Origin: Thermopolyspora flexuosa
GTDB taxonomy: Bacteria > Actinomycetota > Actinomycetes > Streptosporangiales > Streptosporangiaceae
Length of the DNA: 64,000 bases
Assembly: GCF_006716785.1 (NCBI RefSeq)
Contig: NZ_VFPQ01000001.1
Location: 4,898,001-4,962,000 of the forward strand
Direction: 5' to 3'
Within the stretch, counting starts at the first letter, position 1. Each line of letters opens with the position of its first letter. The translations under genes and the position numbers were made by a program. The notes below the pieces were generated by a model that saw nothing but the letters and a program-made list of their open reading frames with translations, searched no databases and was not told the origin of the DNA. Shown here piece by piece: positions 1 to 9,182 of this stretch.

Positions 1-52
1 CGGGCTGGTCATCGACTACCCGAACGTGCTGCGCTGGCGGCTCTGGCCCTGA
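1..52 (+). CDS. C-terminal fragment of an unidentified protein
   Basis: The window opens inside a reading frame that ends at a TGA at 50-52. The visible tail is 16 residues, ending DYPNVLRWRLWP. It is too short to assign a family. It precedes radA on the same strand by about 100 bases, so it may be the upstream operon neighbour. The frame and stop are seen; that it is a real gene is inferred from position. Confidence 0.4.
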   Translation, partial: GLVIDYPNVLRWRLWP

Positions 53-152
53 GCGGCCCCGGCGAGGCCCGCGATCGGCCCGGTGAAGCGTCGGTGCGGC
101 ACGGTACGGTGCCGTCGTCACCATTGGCACCGCGCACGTGTGGGAGGGGACG

Positions 153-1583
153 GTGGCGAGGGCGCAGAGGCCGGGGTATCGCTGCACCGAGTGCGGGTGG
201 CGCACCGCGAAGTGGGTCGGGCGGTGCGGCGAGTGCCAGGCGTGGGGCACCGTCGAGGAGGAGGGCGGGGCGTCCGCGGCCCGGGTGGTACGGCCCGCCG
301 CGGTGTCCGCGCCCGCCGTGCCGATCGGGCAGGTGAAGGCGGAGATCGCGCAGGCGCGCGCCACCGGCGTGGGCGAGCTCGACCGGGTGCTCGGCGGCGG
401 GCTCGTGCCCGGCGCGGTGGTGCTGCTCGCCGGGGAGCCGGGCATCGGCAAGTCCACCTTGCTGCTCGACGTCGCGGCCCGGCTCGCCGAGCGGGAGACC
501 GTGCTCTACGTCACCGGCGAGGAGTCGGCCGCGCAGGTGCGGATGCGGGCCGACCGCATCGGCGCGGTGCGCGACCGGCTCTACCTCGCCGCGGAGACCG
601 ACCTCGGCGCGGTGCTCGGCCACGTGGAGCAGGTCGCGCCGAGCATGCTCGTGGTCGACTCGGTGCAGACGATCGGCTCGGCCGAGGTGACCGGCATCCC
701 GGGCGGCCCCGCCCAGGTGCGCGAGGTGGCGGCGAACCTGGTCCGGGTGGCCAAGGAGCGGGACATGTCCACGGTGCTCGTCGGGCACGTCACCAAGGAC
801 GGCACGATCGCCGGGCCGCGCGTGCTCGAGCACCTGGTGGACGTGGTGCTCAACTTCGAGGGCGACCGCCACTCCCGGCTGCGCATGGTGCGCGCGGTGA
901 AGAACCGGTTCGGCCCCACCGACGAGGTGGGCTGCTTCGACCTGCACGAGCGCGGCATCGAGGGCATCGCCGACCCCAGCGGCCTGTTCTTGTCCCGGCG
1001 CTCCGAGCCGGTGCCCGGCACCTGCGTCACGGTCACCGTGGAGGGCACCCGGCCGCTGCCCGCCGAGGTGCAGGCGCTCGTCGGCCCCACCGAGGCCCCG
1101 CAGCCGCGCCGTACCTCCTCCGGGCTCGACCCGTACCGGGTGGCGATGGTGCTCGCCGTGCTGGAGCGGCGGCTCGGCGCCCGGCTCGGCGGCTGCGACG
1201 TGTTCACCGCCACGGTGGGCGGCATCCGGCTCGTCGACCCGGCCGTGGACCTCGCGCTCATGCTCGCGGTGGCGAGCGCGGCCGGGGACAAGCCGCTGCC
1301 CGCCGGGCTCGTCGCGCTCGGCGAGGTCGGGCTCGCGGGCGAGCTGCGCCCGGTGCGGGACGTACGGCGGCGGCTCGCCGAGGCGGCCCGGCTCGGGTTC
1401 ACCCGCGCCCTCGTGCCCGCGGGCGCCCTGGAGAGCACGGCCCCGCCGCTGCCCGCGCCCGACCGCAAGGACCGCCAGCTCGTGCCCACGCGGGGCGGCA
1501 AGGTGCGCACCGTCACCTTCCAGCCCGGGTTCGAGGTGGTCGAGGCGGAGAACGTCTGGGACGCCCTCGCCCACGTCAGCTGA
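153..1583 (+). CDS. radA: DNA repair protein RadA
   Basis: RadA (Sms) is a RecA-like ATPase that promotes branch migration of recombination intermediates. The protein is 476 residues in the usual order: an N-terminal four-cysteine zinc finger (CTEC...CGEC), a RecA-type core with Walker A GEPGIGKST, the RadA signature KNRFGPTDE and a C-terminal Lon-protease-like domain. I chose the GTG at 153 because a GGGAGGGG ribosome-binding sequence sits just upstream; a GTG at 138 is possible but lacks one. disA follows about 225 bases downstream on the same strand, a pairing also seen in other bacteria. Nothing looks truncated. Confidence 0.95.
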   Translation: MARAQRPGYRCTECGWRTAKWVGRCGECQAWGTVEEEGGASAARVVRPAAVSAPAVPIGQVKAEIAQARATGVGELDRVLGGGLVPGAVVLLAGEPGIGKSTLLLDVAARLAERETVLYVTGEESAAQVRMRADRIGAVRDRLYLAAETDLGAVLGHVEQVAPSMLVVDSVQTIGSAEVTGIPGGPAQVREVAANLVRVAKERDMSTVLVGHVTKDGTIAGPRVLEHLVDVVLNFEGDRHSRLRMVRAVKNRFGPTDEVGCFDLHERGIEGIADPSGLFLSRRSEPVPGTCVTVTVEGTRPLPAEVQALVGPTEAPQPRRTSSGLDPYRVAMVLAVLERRLGARLGGCDVFTATVGGIRLVDPAVDLALMLAVASAAGDKPLPAGLVALGEVGLAGELRPVRDVRRRLAEAARLGFTRALVPAGALESTAPPLPAPDRKDRQLVPTRGGKVRTVTFQPGFEVVEAENVWDALAHVS

Positions 1584-1807
1584 TCCGGCCCGCCCCCGCA
1601 CCGGCCCCCGTGCCCGGCCCGGTACGGCTCCGCCGTACCCCGCCGGCATCGCCGCTGACGTCCGGAAACCGCCCCCGGGACCGCCCGGAACGGCCCGGCC
1701 GGCGCTGACACGGCCGGTGACGCGACGCTGACCCGGAGGGTGACATGCCGCCTGACATGCGCATGCCGGGCTGAGAAAGCCGAGGTCCCCGAACTAGGCT
1801 GGCCGGG

Positions 1808-2899
1808 ATGGGAAGTCGAGTGGCGATGGACGGCAGGCGGCTGGACGAACGGCGGCGGGCCACGCTCGCGGCGGTGGCCCCCGGCACCCCGCTGCGCGAC
1901 GGCCTGGAGCGCATCCTGCGCGGGCAGACCGGCGCCCTCGTCGTGCTCGGCTACGACGAGGCCGTGGAGCGGCTCTGCTCCGGCGGGTTCGAGCTCGACG
2001 TGGAGTTCTCCGCGCCCCGGCTGCGCGAGCTGGCGAAGATGGACGGCGCGATCGTGCTACGCTCCGGCGACCACCGGATCGTGCGGGCCGCCGTGCACCT
2101 CGTGCCCGACCCCCGCATCCCGTCCGACGAGTCCGGCACCCGGCACCGCACCGCCCAGCGGGTCTCCCGGCAGACCGGCTATCCCGTGGTGTCGATCAGC
2201 AAGTCGATGCGCATCATCGCGCTCTACGTCGACGGCACCCGCCACCTGCTGGAGGAGTCCGCCGCGATCCTGTCGAAGGCGAACCAGGCGCTCGCCACGC
2301 TCGAACGGTACCGGCAGCGGCTCGACGAGGTCACCCGGGCGCTGTCCGCCCTGGAGATCGAGGACGTGGTCACGCTCCGGGACATGGCCACCGTGGTGCA
2401 GCGGGTGGAGATGGTGCGCCGCATCGCCGGGGAGATCGAGGACTACGTGGTCGAGCTCGGCACCGACGGCCGCCTGCTCGCCCTCCAGCTCGACGAGCTC
2501 GTCGCCGGGCTCGAGGAGGAGCGCGTGCTGATCGTGCGCGACTACCTGCGCGGCCGCAACGGCGAGTACGACGAGGTGCTGGCGGCCCTCGACCGGCTCT
2601 CCTCCGCCGAGCTGCTCGACCTCGCCGCGGTCGCCCAGGCGCTCGGCCACACCGTGCCCGGCGGCTCGCTCGACGGCCCGGTGAGCCCGCGGGGGTTCCG
2701 CCTGCTCGGCCGGGTGCCCCGGCTGCCGCGCGGCGTCGCCGACCGGCTCGTGGAGCACTTCGGCTCGCTGCAGAAGCTGCTCGCGGCGAGCGTGGACGAC
2801 CTGCAGGCGGTCGGCGGCCTCGGCGAGGCCCGGGCGCGCGGCATCCGCGAGGGACTCTCCCGGGTCGCCGAGTCCTCGCTGCTCGAGCGGTACGGCTGA
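1808..2899 (+). CDS. disA: DNA integrity scanning diadenylate cyclase DisA
   Basis: DisA condenses two ATP into cyclic di-AMP and slows when it meets branched DNA, linking genome integrity to second-messenger level. The 363-residue protein carries the N-terminal DAC domain with the catalytic DGA (residues 79-81) and RHRTA (112-116) motifs intact, a central helical linker and a C-terminal helix-hairpin-helix DNA-binding domain ([18 protein letters not shown]). The ATG at 1808 gives the standard length. It follows radA. A c-di-AMP riboswitch lies about 9 kb away upstream of an NlpC/P60 gene, so synthesis and one predicted response are encoded close together. Confidence 0.96.
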   Translation: MGSRVAMDGRRLDERRRATLAAVAPGTPLRDGLERILRGQTGALVVLGYDEAVERLCSGGFELDVEFSAPRLRELAKMDGAIVLRSGDHRIVRAAVHLVPDPRIPSDESGTRHRTAQRVSRQTGYPVVSISKSMRIIALYVDGTRHLLEESAAILSKANQALATLERYRQRLDEVTRALSALEIEDVVTLRDMATVVQRVEMVRRIAGEIEDYVVELGTDGRLLALQLDELVAGLEEERVLIVRDYLRGRNGEYDEVLAALDRLSSAELLDLAAVAQALGHTVPGGSLDGPVSPRGFRLLGRVPRLPRGVADRLVEHFGSLQKLLAASVDDLQAVGGLGEARARGIREGLSRVAESSLLERYG

Positions 2900-2912
2900 C
2901 CGCCGCCCGGGC

Positions 2913-3572
2913 TCACCTGAGGTGGAAGACCGTCTTCTCGCTGGTCAGCGAGCCCGCGACGGCGGTGGCGACATAGGTGCCGGCCTTCGCCTCCGGGTGG
3001 GAGGCCGAGCAATCCCGGCCCGAGCGGTGCCGGTTCCAGCTGATCGAGCGCACGAACGGCACGCCCCGCTCCAGGCGGTGCAGCTTGGTCGCCTCCTCGC
3101 CCCCGACGCAGTCCGCGCTCGACCAGACCCGGTCCGAGCCGGAGGTGATGCGCAGGTCCAGGGCGCGGGGGCCCACGTCGAGCACGCACGGCTCCTCGCC
3201 GGTGTTCACCAGCATGACCACGAAGCGCGGCCGTACCCCGGGCGGATAGACCTCCTGCAGGCCCTCCAGGTGCACGACGATGTCCTCCTCGGCGCACCGC
3301 GCGTCCCCGGAGCGCCGCTCGGCGCGCGGCGTCGGCGACGGGCCGGCCACGCCGTCCGGCGCGCCCCCGGCGGCGGGCGACGCGACGAGGGCGGACGGCC
3401 CGGCCGTGGCGCTCCCGGGCCCGGCCTCCGCGGACTCGCCCGACGTTCTGGTGCACGCCCACACCACCGCGGCGACCACGATGAGCAGCGCGGTGAGCAC
3501 CGACACCCGGCGGCGCCAGTAGACGTCCGGGTCCGGTAGCCCGGCATCACCACGATACGTGTCCGGATCCAT
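2913..3572 (-). CDS. Predicted membrane-anchored extracytoplasmic protein, unknown function
   Basis: The product is 219 residues from the ATG at 3572. It has about 25 cytoplasmic residues, one membrane segment (VSVLTALLIVVAAVVWACT), a Ser/Pro/Ala/Gly-rich linker to about residue 90, and a compact C-terminal beta-rich domain with four cysteines (RCAEED, EPCVLD, ADCVGG, GRDCSAS) that could form two disulfides outside the cell. I recognise no family with certainty; similar small proteins are common next to disA and mutY in actinomycetes. It converges on disA with a 13-base gap and is divergent from mutY. A longer frame upstream to 3752 was rejected because it would overlap mutY. Confidence 0.75.
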   Translation of the reverse strand: MDPDTYRGDAGLPDPDVYWRRRVSVLTALLIVVAAVVWACTRTSGESAEAGPGSATAGPSALVASPAAGGAPDGVAGPSPTPRAERRSGDARCAEEDIVVHLEGLQEVYPPGVRPRFVVMLVNTGEEPCVLDVGPRALDLRITSGSDRVWSSADCVGGEEATKLHRLERGVPFVRSISWNRHRSGRDCSASHPEAKAGTYVATAVAGSLTSEKTVFHLR

Positions 3573-3639
3573 ACGCGCAGTATGGAGACCCGTGACGGCC
3601 CGGCGAGGGCCGACGCGCCACTCCTTTAAGCTCCCTGGA

Positions 3640-4506
3640 GTGTCTCTGTCACTGCGCGAACCCATTTTGAACTGGTACGCCGAGAAGGCTCGCGACCTGC
3701 CCTGGCGGCGTCCCGACGCCACGTCGTGGGGCATCCTGGTCAGCGAGATCATGCTCCAGCAGACGCCGGTCGCCCGCGTGCTGCCCGCCTGGGAGGCGTG
3801 GCTGCGGCGCTGGCCGACGCCCGCGGACCTCGCCGCCGAGCCGCCCGGCGAGGCGGTGCGGCAGTGGGGACGGCTGGGCTACCCGCGCCGGGCGCTCAAC
3901 CTGCACGCCTGCGCGCGGCGCATCGTGGCGGAGCACGGCGGCGAGGTGCCGTCGCGGTACGAGGAGCTGCGGGCGCTGCCCGGGGTCGGGGACTACACGG
4001 CGGCGGCCGTGGCGAGCTTCGCGTTCGGCGGACGGCACGTGGTGCTCGACACGAACGTGCGGCGGGTCCTCGCGCGGGCGGTGCAGGGGGTGCGGTATCC
4101 GGCCCGGGCCACCACGGCGGCCGAGCGCCGGATCGCCGAGTCGCTGCTCCCGGCCGTGGACGCGCCGCGCTGGGCGGTGGCGGTGATGGAGCTGGGCGCG
4201 CTGGTGTGCACCGCCCGGTCCCCGCGCTGCGCCGACTGCCCGATCATCGACCGCTGCGCCTGGCGGCTCGCCGGCTGCCCCGACCACGACGGGCCGCCGC
4301 GGCGGGGCCAGGCGTACGCGGGCACCGACCGCCAGTGCCGGGGACGGCTGCTCGCCGTACTGCGGCAGGCGCACGGGCCGGTGCCCAAGGCCGCGCTCGA
4401 CGCGGCCTGGGACGACCCGGTGCAGCGGGAGCGCGCGCTCGACGGGCTGGTCGCGGACGGGCTCGCCGAGGTGCTCGAGGACGGCACCTACCGGCTGCCC
4501 GGCTGA
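3640..4506 (+). CDS. mutY: A/G-specific adenine glycosylase MutY
   Basis: MutY removes adenine mispaired with 8-oxoguanine in base-excision repair. The 288-residue protein has the helix-hairpin-helix LPGVGDYTAAAVASFAFG with the downstream catalytic Asp (VLDTN) and a C-x6-C-x2-C-x5-C iron-sulfur loop (CTARSPRCADCPIIDRC). It is shorter than E. coli MutY and lacks a full NUDIX-like 8-oxoG-recognition domain, which is common in actinobacteria. The GTG at 3640 fits the family start. A TTTAAG hexamer ends ten bases before it and no separated ribosome-binding site is present, so a leaderless transcript is plausible; that is inference. Confidence 0.92.
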   Translation: MSLSLREPILNWYAEKARDLPWRRPDATSWGILVSEIMLQQTPVARVLPAWEAWLRRWPTPADLAAEPPGEAVRQWGRLGYPRRALNLHACARRIVAEHGGEVPSRYEELRALPGVGDYTAAAVASFAFGGRHVVLDTNVRRVLARAVQGVRYPARATTAAERRIAESLLPAVDAPRWAVAVMELGALVCTARSPRCADCPIIDRCAWRLAGCPDHDGPPRRGQAYAGTDRQCRGRLLAVLRQAHGPVPKAALDAAWDDPVQRERALDGLVADGLAEVLEDGTYRLPG

Positions 4507-4529
4507 CGGATGCGGTACGGCTCGCCGGG

Positions 4530-5486
4530 TCAGGCGGCGAGCTTGAAGCCCATCGCGGTGAGGTTGCGGCGGGTCCAGTCGAGCTCGTCCGCGAGGCGGG
4601 CGACGAGCGCGGCCGGACCCTTCGCCTTGGTGATGCCGGACAGGTCGTGGGACTCGACCTCGATGTGCGCGCTGCCGGTCACCGAGCCGGACAGCAGGGC
4701 GCTCACCGTGTCCTGCAGCACCGGCCGGGTGCTCGGCAGCTCGCCCGCGGTGCCGCGCGCCCGCTCGTGGTCGTGCACGTGGCTGAGCCGTACCACGGGC
4801 GCCCCGGCGCGGGCGATGCCGCGCAGCGCCTCGCCGGCCTGCTCCTCACCGTGGGACAGGTGGCAGGCGTCGAGGCACACGCCCAGGTGCTCGGGGTCGA
4901 TGTGGCCGACGCGCTCCAGCGCCTGCTGGGTGGTCTCGATGACGCACCCGGGCCACGGCTCGAAGCCGACCCGGATGACCTTGCCGGTGACGCTGTAGAG
5001 GCCGCGCAGCTCGCGGGCGAGGCGCTCCAGCCGCCGGTTGGCGATCGCCTGCAGGTCGGCGGGCCACTCGCGGCGCCAGCCGATCGGGATCGTGGAGATC
5101 GAGCCGTACTGCACGTCGTCCGGGAGCAGGAAGGCGAGGATGCGGGCGAGCGCCATGGTGTAGCGGTAGCGCTCGGGCTTGGCCCAGTCGGGGCCGGGCG
5201 CCTCCCGGTTGCGGCCGCCGGTGCCGTTGAGGCCGACCACCTCCAGGCCGCGCTCCTCCAGCGAGCGGCGCAGCCGTACCAGCTCGATGCGGTCGGCGAT
5301 CAGGTGGTCGGCGACCGCGGGGGCGAGCCACAGGTGGATGCCGAGGCGGTCCACGCCCAGCCGGCGGCGGACCGGTACGGCGTAGCGGGTGAGGTGGGCG
5401 ATGAGGTTCTCCAGGTCCTCGGCGGGGTGCACACCCGCGTTGTAGGCCAGGTGAACGAGCGTGCCCTCGTCATGACGCAGGCGCAT
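4530..5486 (-). CDS. TIM-barrel sugar-phosphate isomerase-like protein, EboE family
   Basis: The 318-residue product resembles EboE, a xylose-isomerase-like TIM barrel of the ebo metabolite-traffic operon. The N-terminal block (HLAYNAGVHPAEDLENL, then VRRRLGVDRLGIHLWLAP) is the family-like part. Acidic and histidine residues at strand ends (GFEPWPG, CLDACHLS, HVHDHERA, HIEVESHD) fit a metal-binding barrel. The ATG at 5486 is preceded by GGAGG. No other ebo gene is in the window, so it is an orphan and its substrate is unknown. It converges with mutY. A more general sugar-phosphate isomerase/epimerase is the alternative reading. Confidence 0.68.
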   Translation of the reverse strand: MRLRHDEGTLVHLAYNAGVHPAEDLENLIAHLTRYAVPVRRRLGVDRLGIHLWLAPAVADHLIADRIELVRLRRSLEERGLEVVGLNGTGGRNREAPGPDWAKPERYRYTMALARILAFLLPDDVQYGSISTIPIGWRREWPADLQAIANRRLERLARELRGLYSVTGKVIRVGFEPWPGCVIETTQQALERVGHIDPEHLGVCLDACHLSHGEEQAGEALRGIARAGAPVVRLSHVHDHERARGTAGELPSTRPVLQDTVSALLSGSVTGSAHIEVESHDLSGITKAKGPAALVARLADELDWTRRNLTAMGFKLAA

Positions 5487-5772
5487 CCGGTGCCTCCAGT
5501 TCTCCCGTGGACCGACCGTGTCTGCCCTCATGCGCCCTGGCACTACCCGCAGAGGACACCGGTCTCCCCTCCGCCGGGATCTCCCCCGGCCCGGCTCGCA
5601 CGATGGTGCCCGGCGCCGCCCCCTCGGCGCGTCACCCGCGCGGCCGATCTGAGGTACTTCCGAGGATTTACTCTACAGACTGTAGTACTACCACTCGTGG
5701 CGCAAGTTCTCAATCGCACGAACACCGGGACGCCGTTGTGAGACGACCTCGTTATCGCAGGTCCACAACGTA
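5487..5772. other. Intergenic region with a short palindrome
   Basis: No gene is supported here. The region separates the EboE-like gene from the clpC terminator. An AT-richer island near 5665-5695 contains the odd palindrome CTACAGACTGTAG at 5673-5685, whose TACA-N3-TGTA core resembles BlaI/CopY-class operators. It could be an operator for the EboE-like gene, whose start lies about 190 bases away. No such regulator is encoded nearby, so the assignment is weak. Confidence 0.35.
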
Positions 5773-5808
5773 AGAACCCCGCGTGAGACGGATCTCACAC
5801 GGGGTTCT
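5773..5808 (-). terminator. Hairpin terminator after clpC
   Basis: Arms AGAACCCCG (5773-5781) and CGGGGTTCT (5800-5808) pair perfectly, and the loop contains a second pairing GTGAGA/TCTCAC (5783-5788 with 5793-5798), giving a long stable stem. It lies 18 bases past the clpC stop when read on the minus strand. The T-tract is weak, as is common in actinomycetes. Confidence 0.75.
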
Positions 5809-5825
5809 CGGTCTGGCGCGGCGGG

Positions 5826-8330
5826 TCAGTGCCTCATCGATCCGGCGATCGCGGCCGCCGAATCCGGCACGGCCTGAGCACGAGGCACGCCGACGAAGGT
5901 GAACTTGGCGCTCTCGCCCTCGCCCTCCACGTCGACCTTGACCAGCTGGCCGGCGCGGAGTTCGCCGTAGAGGATCTTCTCGGAGAGCGTGTCCTCGATC
6001 TCCCGCTGGATCGTACGGCGCAGCGGCCGGGCGCCCATAACCGGGTCGTAGCCCCGGTCGGCGAGCAGCTGCTTGGCGGCCTGGGTGAGCTCGAGGGCCA
6101 TGTCGCGGTCCTTGAGCCGCTCGTCCACCTGGGCGAGCATCAGGTCGACGATCTGGATGATCTCCTTCGGCGAGAGCTGGTGGAAGACGATGATGTCGTC
6201 GACACGGTTGAGGAACTCCGGCCGGAAGTGCTGCTTGAGCTCTTCCTGGACCTTCGCCTTCATCCGGTCGTAGTTGCTCTCGGTGTCGTTGGACTTGGAG
6301 AACCCGACCCCGATGCCCTTGGAGATGTCCCGGGTACCGAGGTTGGTCGTCATGATGATGATCGTGTTCTTGAAGTCCACGACCCGGCCCTGGGCGTCGG
6401 TGAGCCGGCCGTCCTCCAGGATCTGCAGCAGCGAGTTGAAGATGTCCGGGTGGGCCTTCTCGATCTCGTCGAAGAGGACCACGGAGAACGGCTTGCGCCG
6501 CACCTTCTCGGTGAGCTGACCGCCCTCCTCGTACCCGACGTAGCCGGGCGGAGAGCCGAACAGCCGCGAGACGGTGTGCTTCTCCATGAACTCGGACATG
6601 TCAAGCTGGATCAGCGCGTCCTCGTCGCCGAAGAGGAACTCCGCCAGCGCCTTGGACAGCTCGGTCTTACCGACACCGGACGGGCCGGCGAAGATGAACG
6701 AGCCACCCGGGCGGCGCGGGTCCTTCAGGCCGGCGCGGGTCCGCCGGATCGACCGGGCGAGCGCCTTGATCGCGTCGTCCTGGCCGATGATCCGCTTGTG
6801 CAGCTCCTCCTCCATGCGGAGCAGCCGCTGCGACTCCTCCTCGGTCAGCTTGAACACCGGGATGCCGGTGGCGCTCGCGAGGACCTCGGCGATGAGCTCC
6901 TCGGTCACCTCGGCGACGACGTCCATGTCGCCGGCCTTCCACTCCTTCTCCCGGCGCTCACGCTTGAGCATGAGCTGCTTCTCCTGGTCCCGGAGCGCGG
7001 CGGCCTTCTCGAAGTCCTGCGCGTCGATCGCGGACTCCTTCTCGCGCCGCACCTGGGCGATCTTCTCGTCGTACTCGCGCAGGTCCGGCGGCGCGGTCAT
7101 GCGGCGGATCCGCATGCGCGAGCCGGCCTCGTCGATGAGGTCGATCGCCTTGTCCGGGAGGAACCGGTCGCTGATGTACCGGTCGGCGAGCTGGGCGGCG
7201 GCCACGAGGGCGCCGTCGGTGATCGACACCCGGTGGTGCGCCTCGTAGCGGTCGCGCAGGCCCTTGAGGATCTCGATGGTGTGGCTGAGCGACGGCTCGG
7301 CCACCTGGATCGGCTGGAAGCGCCGCTCGAGCGCGGCGTCCTTCTCAAGGTGCTTGCGGTACTCGTCGAGGGTGGTGGCGCCGATGGTCTGCAGCTCGCC
7401 GCGGGCCAGCATCGGCTTGAGGATGCTGGCGGCGTCGATCGCGCCCTCCGCGGCGCCCGCGCCGACGAGCGTGTGCAGCTCGTCGATGAAGAGGATGATG
7501 TCGCCGCGGGTGCGGATCTCCTTGAGCACCTTCTTCAGACGCTCTTCGAAGTCACCGCGGTACCGGGAACCGGCCACCAGCGCGCCCAGGTCGAGCGTGT
7601 AGAGCTGCTTGTCCTTGAGCGTCTCCGGCACCTCGCCCTTGACGATCTTCTGCGCCAGGCCCTCGACGACCGCGGTCTTGCCGACACCGGGCTCGCCCAC
7701 CAGCACCGGGTTGTTCTTGGTCCTGCGGGACAGGACCTGCATGACCCGCTCGATCTCCTTGTCCCGGCCGATGACGGGGTCGAGCTTGCCCTCGCGGGCG
7801 GCCTGGGTCAGGTTGCGACCGAACTGGTCGAGCACCAGGGAGGTGGACGGCGTGGTCTCCTGCGGCCCACCGGCCGCCGCGGGCTCCTTGCCCTGGTAGC
7901 CGTGGAGCAGCTGGATGACCTGCTGCCGCACCCGGTTCAGGTCGGCACCCAGCTTCACCAGAACCTGGGCGGCCACACCCTCACCCTCGCGGATGAGACC
8001 GAGCAGGATGTGCTCGGTGCCGATGTAGTTGTGGCCAAGTTGCAGGGCCTCTCGGAGCGACAGCTCAAGGACCTTCTTCGCCCGCGGGGTGAACGGAATG
8101 TGCCCCGAGGGCGCGGACTGCCCCTGGCCGATGATCTCCTCGACCTGCTGGCGCACTCCTTCAAGACTGATGCCCAGGCTCTCCAGAGCCTTGGCGGCAA
8201 CGCCCTCACCTTCGTGGATCAAGCCAAGAAGGATGTGCTCAGTACCGATGTAGTTGTGGTTGAGCATCCGGGCCTCTTCCTGGGCCAGGACGACAACCCG
8301 CCGCGCGCGGTCGGTGAACCTTTCGAACAT
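5826..8330 (-). CDS. clpC: ATP-dependent Clp protease ATP-binding subunit ClpC
   Basis: ClpC unfolds substrates and feeds them to the ClpP proteolytic chamber. The 834-residue protein shows two N-terminal Clp repeats (residues 1-145), AAA module D1 with Walker [10 protein letters not shown], the UVR coiled-coil middle domain, module D2 with GPSGVGKTE, and the D2 small domain. I chose the ATG at 8330 ([10 protein letters not shown]) because it is the conserved family start and has GAGGAG upstream; the open frame extends 27 codons further. A ClgR-like box lies about 160 bases upstream. The gene is monocistronic, bounded by hairpins on both sides. Confidence 0.97.
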   Translation of the reverse strand: MFERFTDRARRVVVLAQEEARMLNHNYIGTEHILLGLIHEGEGVAAKALESLGISLEGVRQQVEEIIGQGQSAPSGHIPFTPRAKKVLELSLREALQLGHNYIGTEHILLGLIREGEGVAAQVLVKLGADLNRVRQQVIQLLHGYQGKEPAAAGGPQETTPSTSLVLDQFGRNLTQAAREGKLDPVIGRDKEIERVMQVLSRRTKNNPVLVGEPGVGKTAVVEGLAQKIVKGEVPETLKDKQLYTLDLGALVAGSRYRGDFEERLKKVLKEIRTRGDIILFIDELHTLVGAGAAEGAIDAASILKPMLARGELQTIGATTLDEYRKHLEKDAALERRFQPIQVAEPSLSHTIEILKGLRDRYEAHHRVSITDGALVAAAQLADRYISDRFLPDKAIDLIDEAGSRMRIRRMTAPPDLREYDEKIAQVRREKESAIDAQDFEKAAALRDQEKQLMLKRERREKEWKAGDMDVVAEVTEELIAEVLASATGIPVFKLTEEESQRLLRMEEELHKRIIGQDDAIKALARSIRRTRAGLKDPRRPGGSFIFAGPSGVGKTELSKALAEFLFGDEDALIQLDMSEFMEKHTVSRLFGSPPGYVGYEEGGQLTEKVRRKPFSVVLFDEIEKAHPDIFNSLLQILEDGRLTDAQGRVVDFKNTIIIMTTNLGTRDISKGIGVGFSKSNDTESNYDRMKAKVQEELKQHFRPEFLNRVDDIIVFHQLSPKEIIQIVDLMLAQVDERLKDRDMALELTQAAKQLLADRGYDPVMGARPLRRTIQREIEDTLSEKILYGELRAGQLVKVDVEGEGESAKFTFVGVPRAQAVPDSAAAIAGSMRH

Positions 8331-8491
8331 CTCGTCGCTCCTCACAGAGCGGGTCAGGCGGGTCCAGGAGATCCGGGCCCGTCGCCCCGCATGGTAGCCC
8401 CGACCCGGCAACCGCTCCTAGGCAAGAGACGTTCCCCGAGAGCAGGGCGTTCACCCCCATCCAACTACTGTTCGGGGGTGAGGTGTTCCCG

Positions 8492-8507
8492 CTACGCCGC
8501 AAGCGAA
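8492..8507. promoter_or_regulatory. Candidate ClgR operator upstream of clpC
   Basis: Read on the minus strand, 8507-8492 is TTCGCTTGCGGCGTAG. As I remember the actinobacterial ClgR box (CGCYNANRGCG followed by AT-rich bases), this has one mismatch. ClgR activates clp genes in actinobacteria, and this site lies between lsr2 and clpC at a workable distance from the clpC start. The match is seen; binding is inferred, and no clgR gene is in the window. Confidence 0.45.
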
Positions 8508-8539
8508 CGATGTTTAACGAACCCGCAAAAGAGGATCAT

Positions 8540-8585
8540 GCGGTTATCCCGGCCGTCGGGGGTCTGCAACGGCCGGGATAACCGC
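8540..8585 (-). terminator. Hairpin terminator after lsr2
   Basis: A perfect 17-base stem (8540-8556 with 8569-8585, core TTATCCCGGCC) with a 12-base loop lies 17 bases beyond the lsr2 stop on the minus strand. It separates lsr2 transcription from clpC. No T-tract is obvious. Confidence 0.75.
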
Positions 8586-8601
8586 ACGGTCGCACCGCCT
8601 G

Positions 8602-8928
8602 CTAGTGGGCCTGCTCGTACCGCTCCACCACGGAGGCGGCAATGCGACCGCGTTCGCTGACCGGGAGGCCCTGCGCCTTGGCCCAGGAGCGGATCTCCGC
8701 GCTCTTCTCACGGGACGTCGAGCGCTGCGAGCGCCGGCGCCGCGAGGGGGTCGGGTCCGCCCGGCGGGCGTGGGTCACGAAAGGATTGAGCGCCTCCCGC
8801 AGCTTCTTGGCGTTTTCGTCGCTCAGGTCGATCTCGTAATAGTTTCCGTCAATGGCGAAGGACACGGTCTCATTGGCCGTCCCGCCATCGAGGTCGTCGA
8901 TCAGAATCTTCTGGATCTGCGTGGCCAC
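8602..8928 (-). CDS. lsr2: Nucleoid-associated histone-like protein Lsr2
   Basis: Lsr2 bridges and silences AT-rich, often horizontally acquired DNA. The 108-residue product matches the family: an N-terminal dimerisation region starting MATQIQKILIDDLDGG, a basic linker with RRRRSQRS, and a C-terminal DNA-binding helix pair with the RGR clamp (SERGRIAASVVERY). The GTG start at 8928 is preceded by AAAGGAA. It is monocistronic with its own promoter and terminator. Lsr2 is a plausible silencer of the AT-richer stretches around the RiPP locus at 54-60 kb, though that is inference. Confidence 0.96.
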   Translation of the reverse strand: MATQIQKILIDDLDGGTANETVSFAIDGNYYEIDLSDENAKKLREALNPFVTHARRADPTPSRRRRSQRSTSREKSAEIRSWAKAQGLPVSERGRIAASVVERYEQAH

Positions 8929-8972
8929 CTAGAGCATTCCTTTCGCAGGGTCATTGTTTGATTCGCTAGCCA

Positions 8973-9001
8973 AACATATACCCTGTTTTCATCGTGAGCA
9001 A
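8973..9001 (-). promoter_or_regulatory. Candidate lsr2 promoter
   Basis: On the minus strand TTGCTC (9001-8996) is followed after 17 bases by TATGTT (8978-8973), about 45 bases upstream of the lsr2 GTG. The stretch is unusually AT-rich for this genome. This is a pattern match only. Confidence 0.45.
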
Positions 9002-9032
9002 TTCGCTCTCTTCGTGGATTCTAGGCCAGGAG

Positions 9033-9182
9033 TCATGACCCCGAGGCTTCCCGGGAGTTCGCGGCGCGATCCCGCTCGCGCGTCGCGGCGGGCCCCTCGG
9101 CGCGGACCAACTTGACCACCGCATAGATGACGACGGCCGCCACGACTCCCGGGGGTATCAAAGCGGACAATACCTGAAACAT
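9033..9182 (-). CDS. Small single-pass membrane protein (49 aa), unknown function
   Basis: A GGAGG seven bases before the ATG at 9182 introduces a 49-residue frame. It starts MFQVLSALIPPG, has one membrane segment (VVAAVVIYAVVKLV, about residues 13-26), then a charged, probably cytoplasmic tail rich in Arg, Glu and Ala. The good ribosome-binding site and hydrophobic/charged partition support it as a real gene. It lies just upstream of lsr2 in the same direction, before the lsr2 promoter. No family is recognised. Confidence 0.6.
   Translation of the reverse strand: MFQVLSALIPPGVVAAVVIYAVVKLVRAEGPAATRERDRAANSREASGS

Noticed and set aside
138..152. Extended N-terminus of RadA from the GTG at 138
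   Set aside because: The GGGAGGGG ribosome-binding sequence lies between 138 and 153, so it can serve only the GTG at 153.
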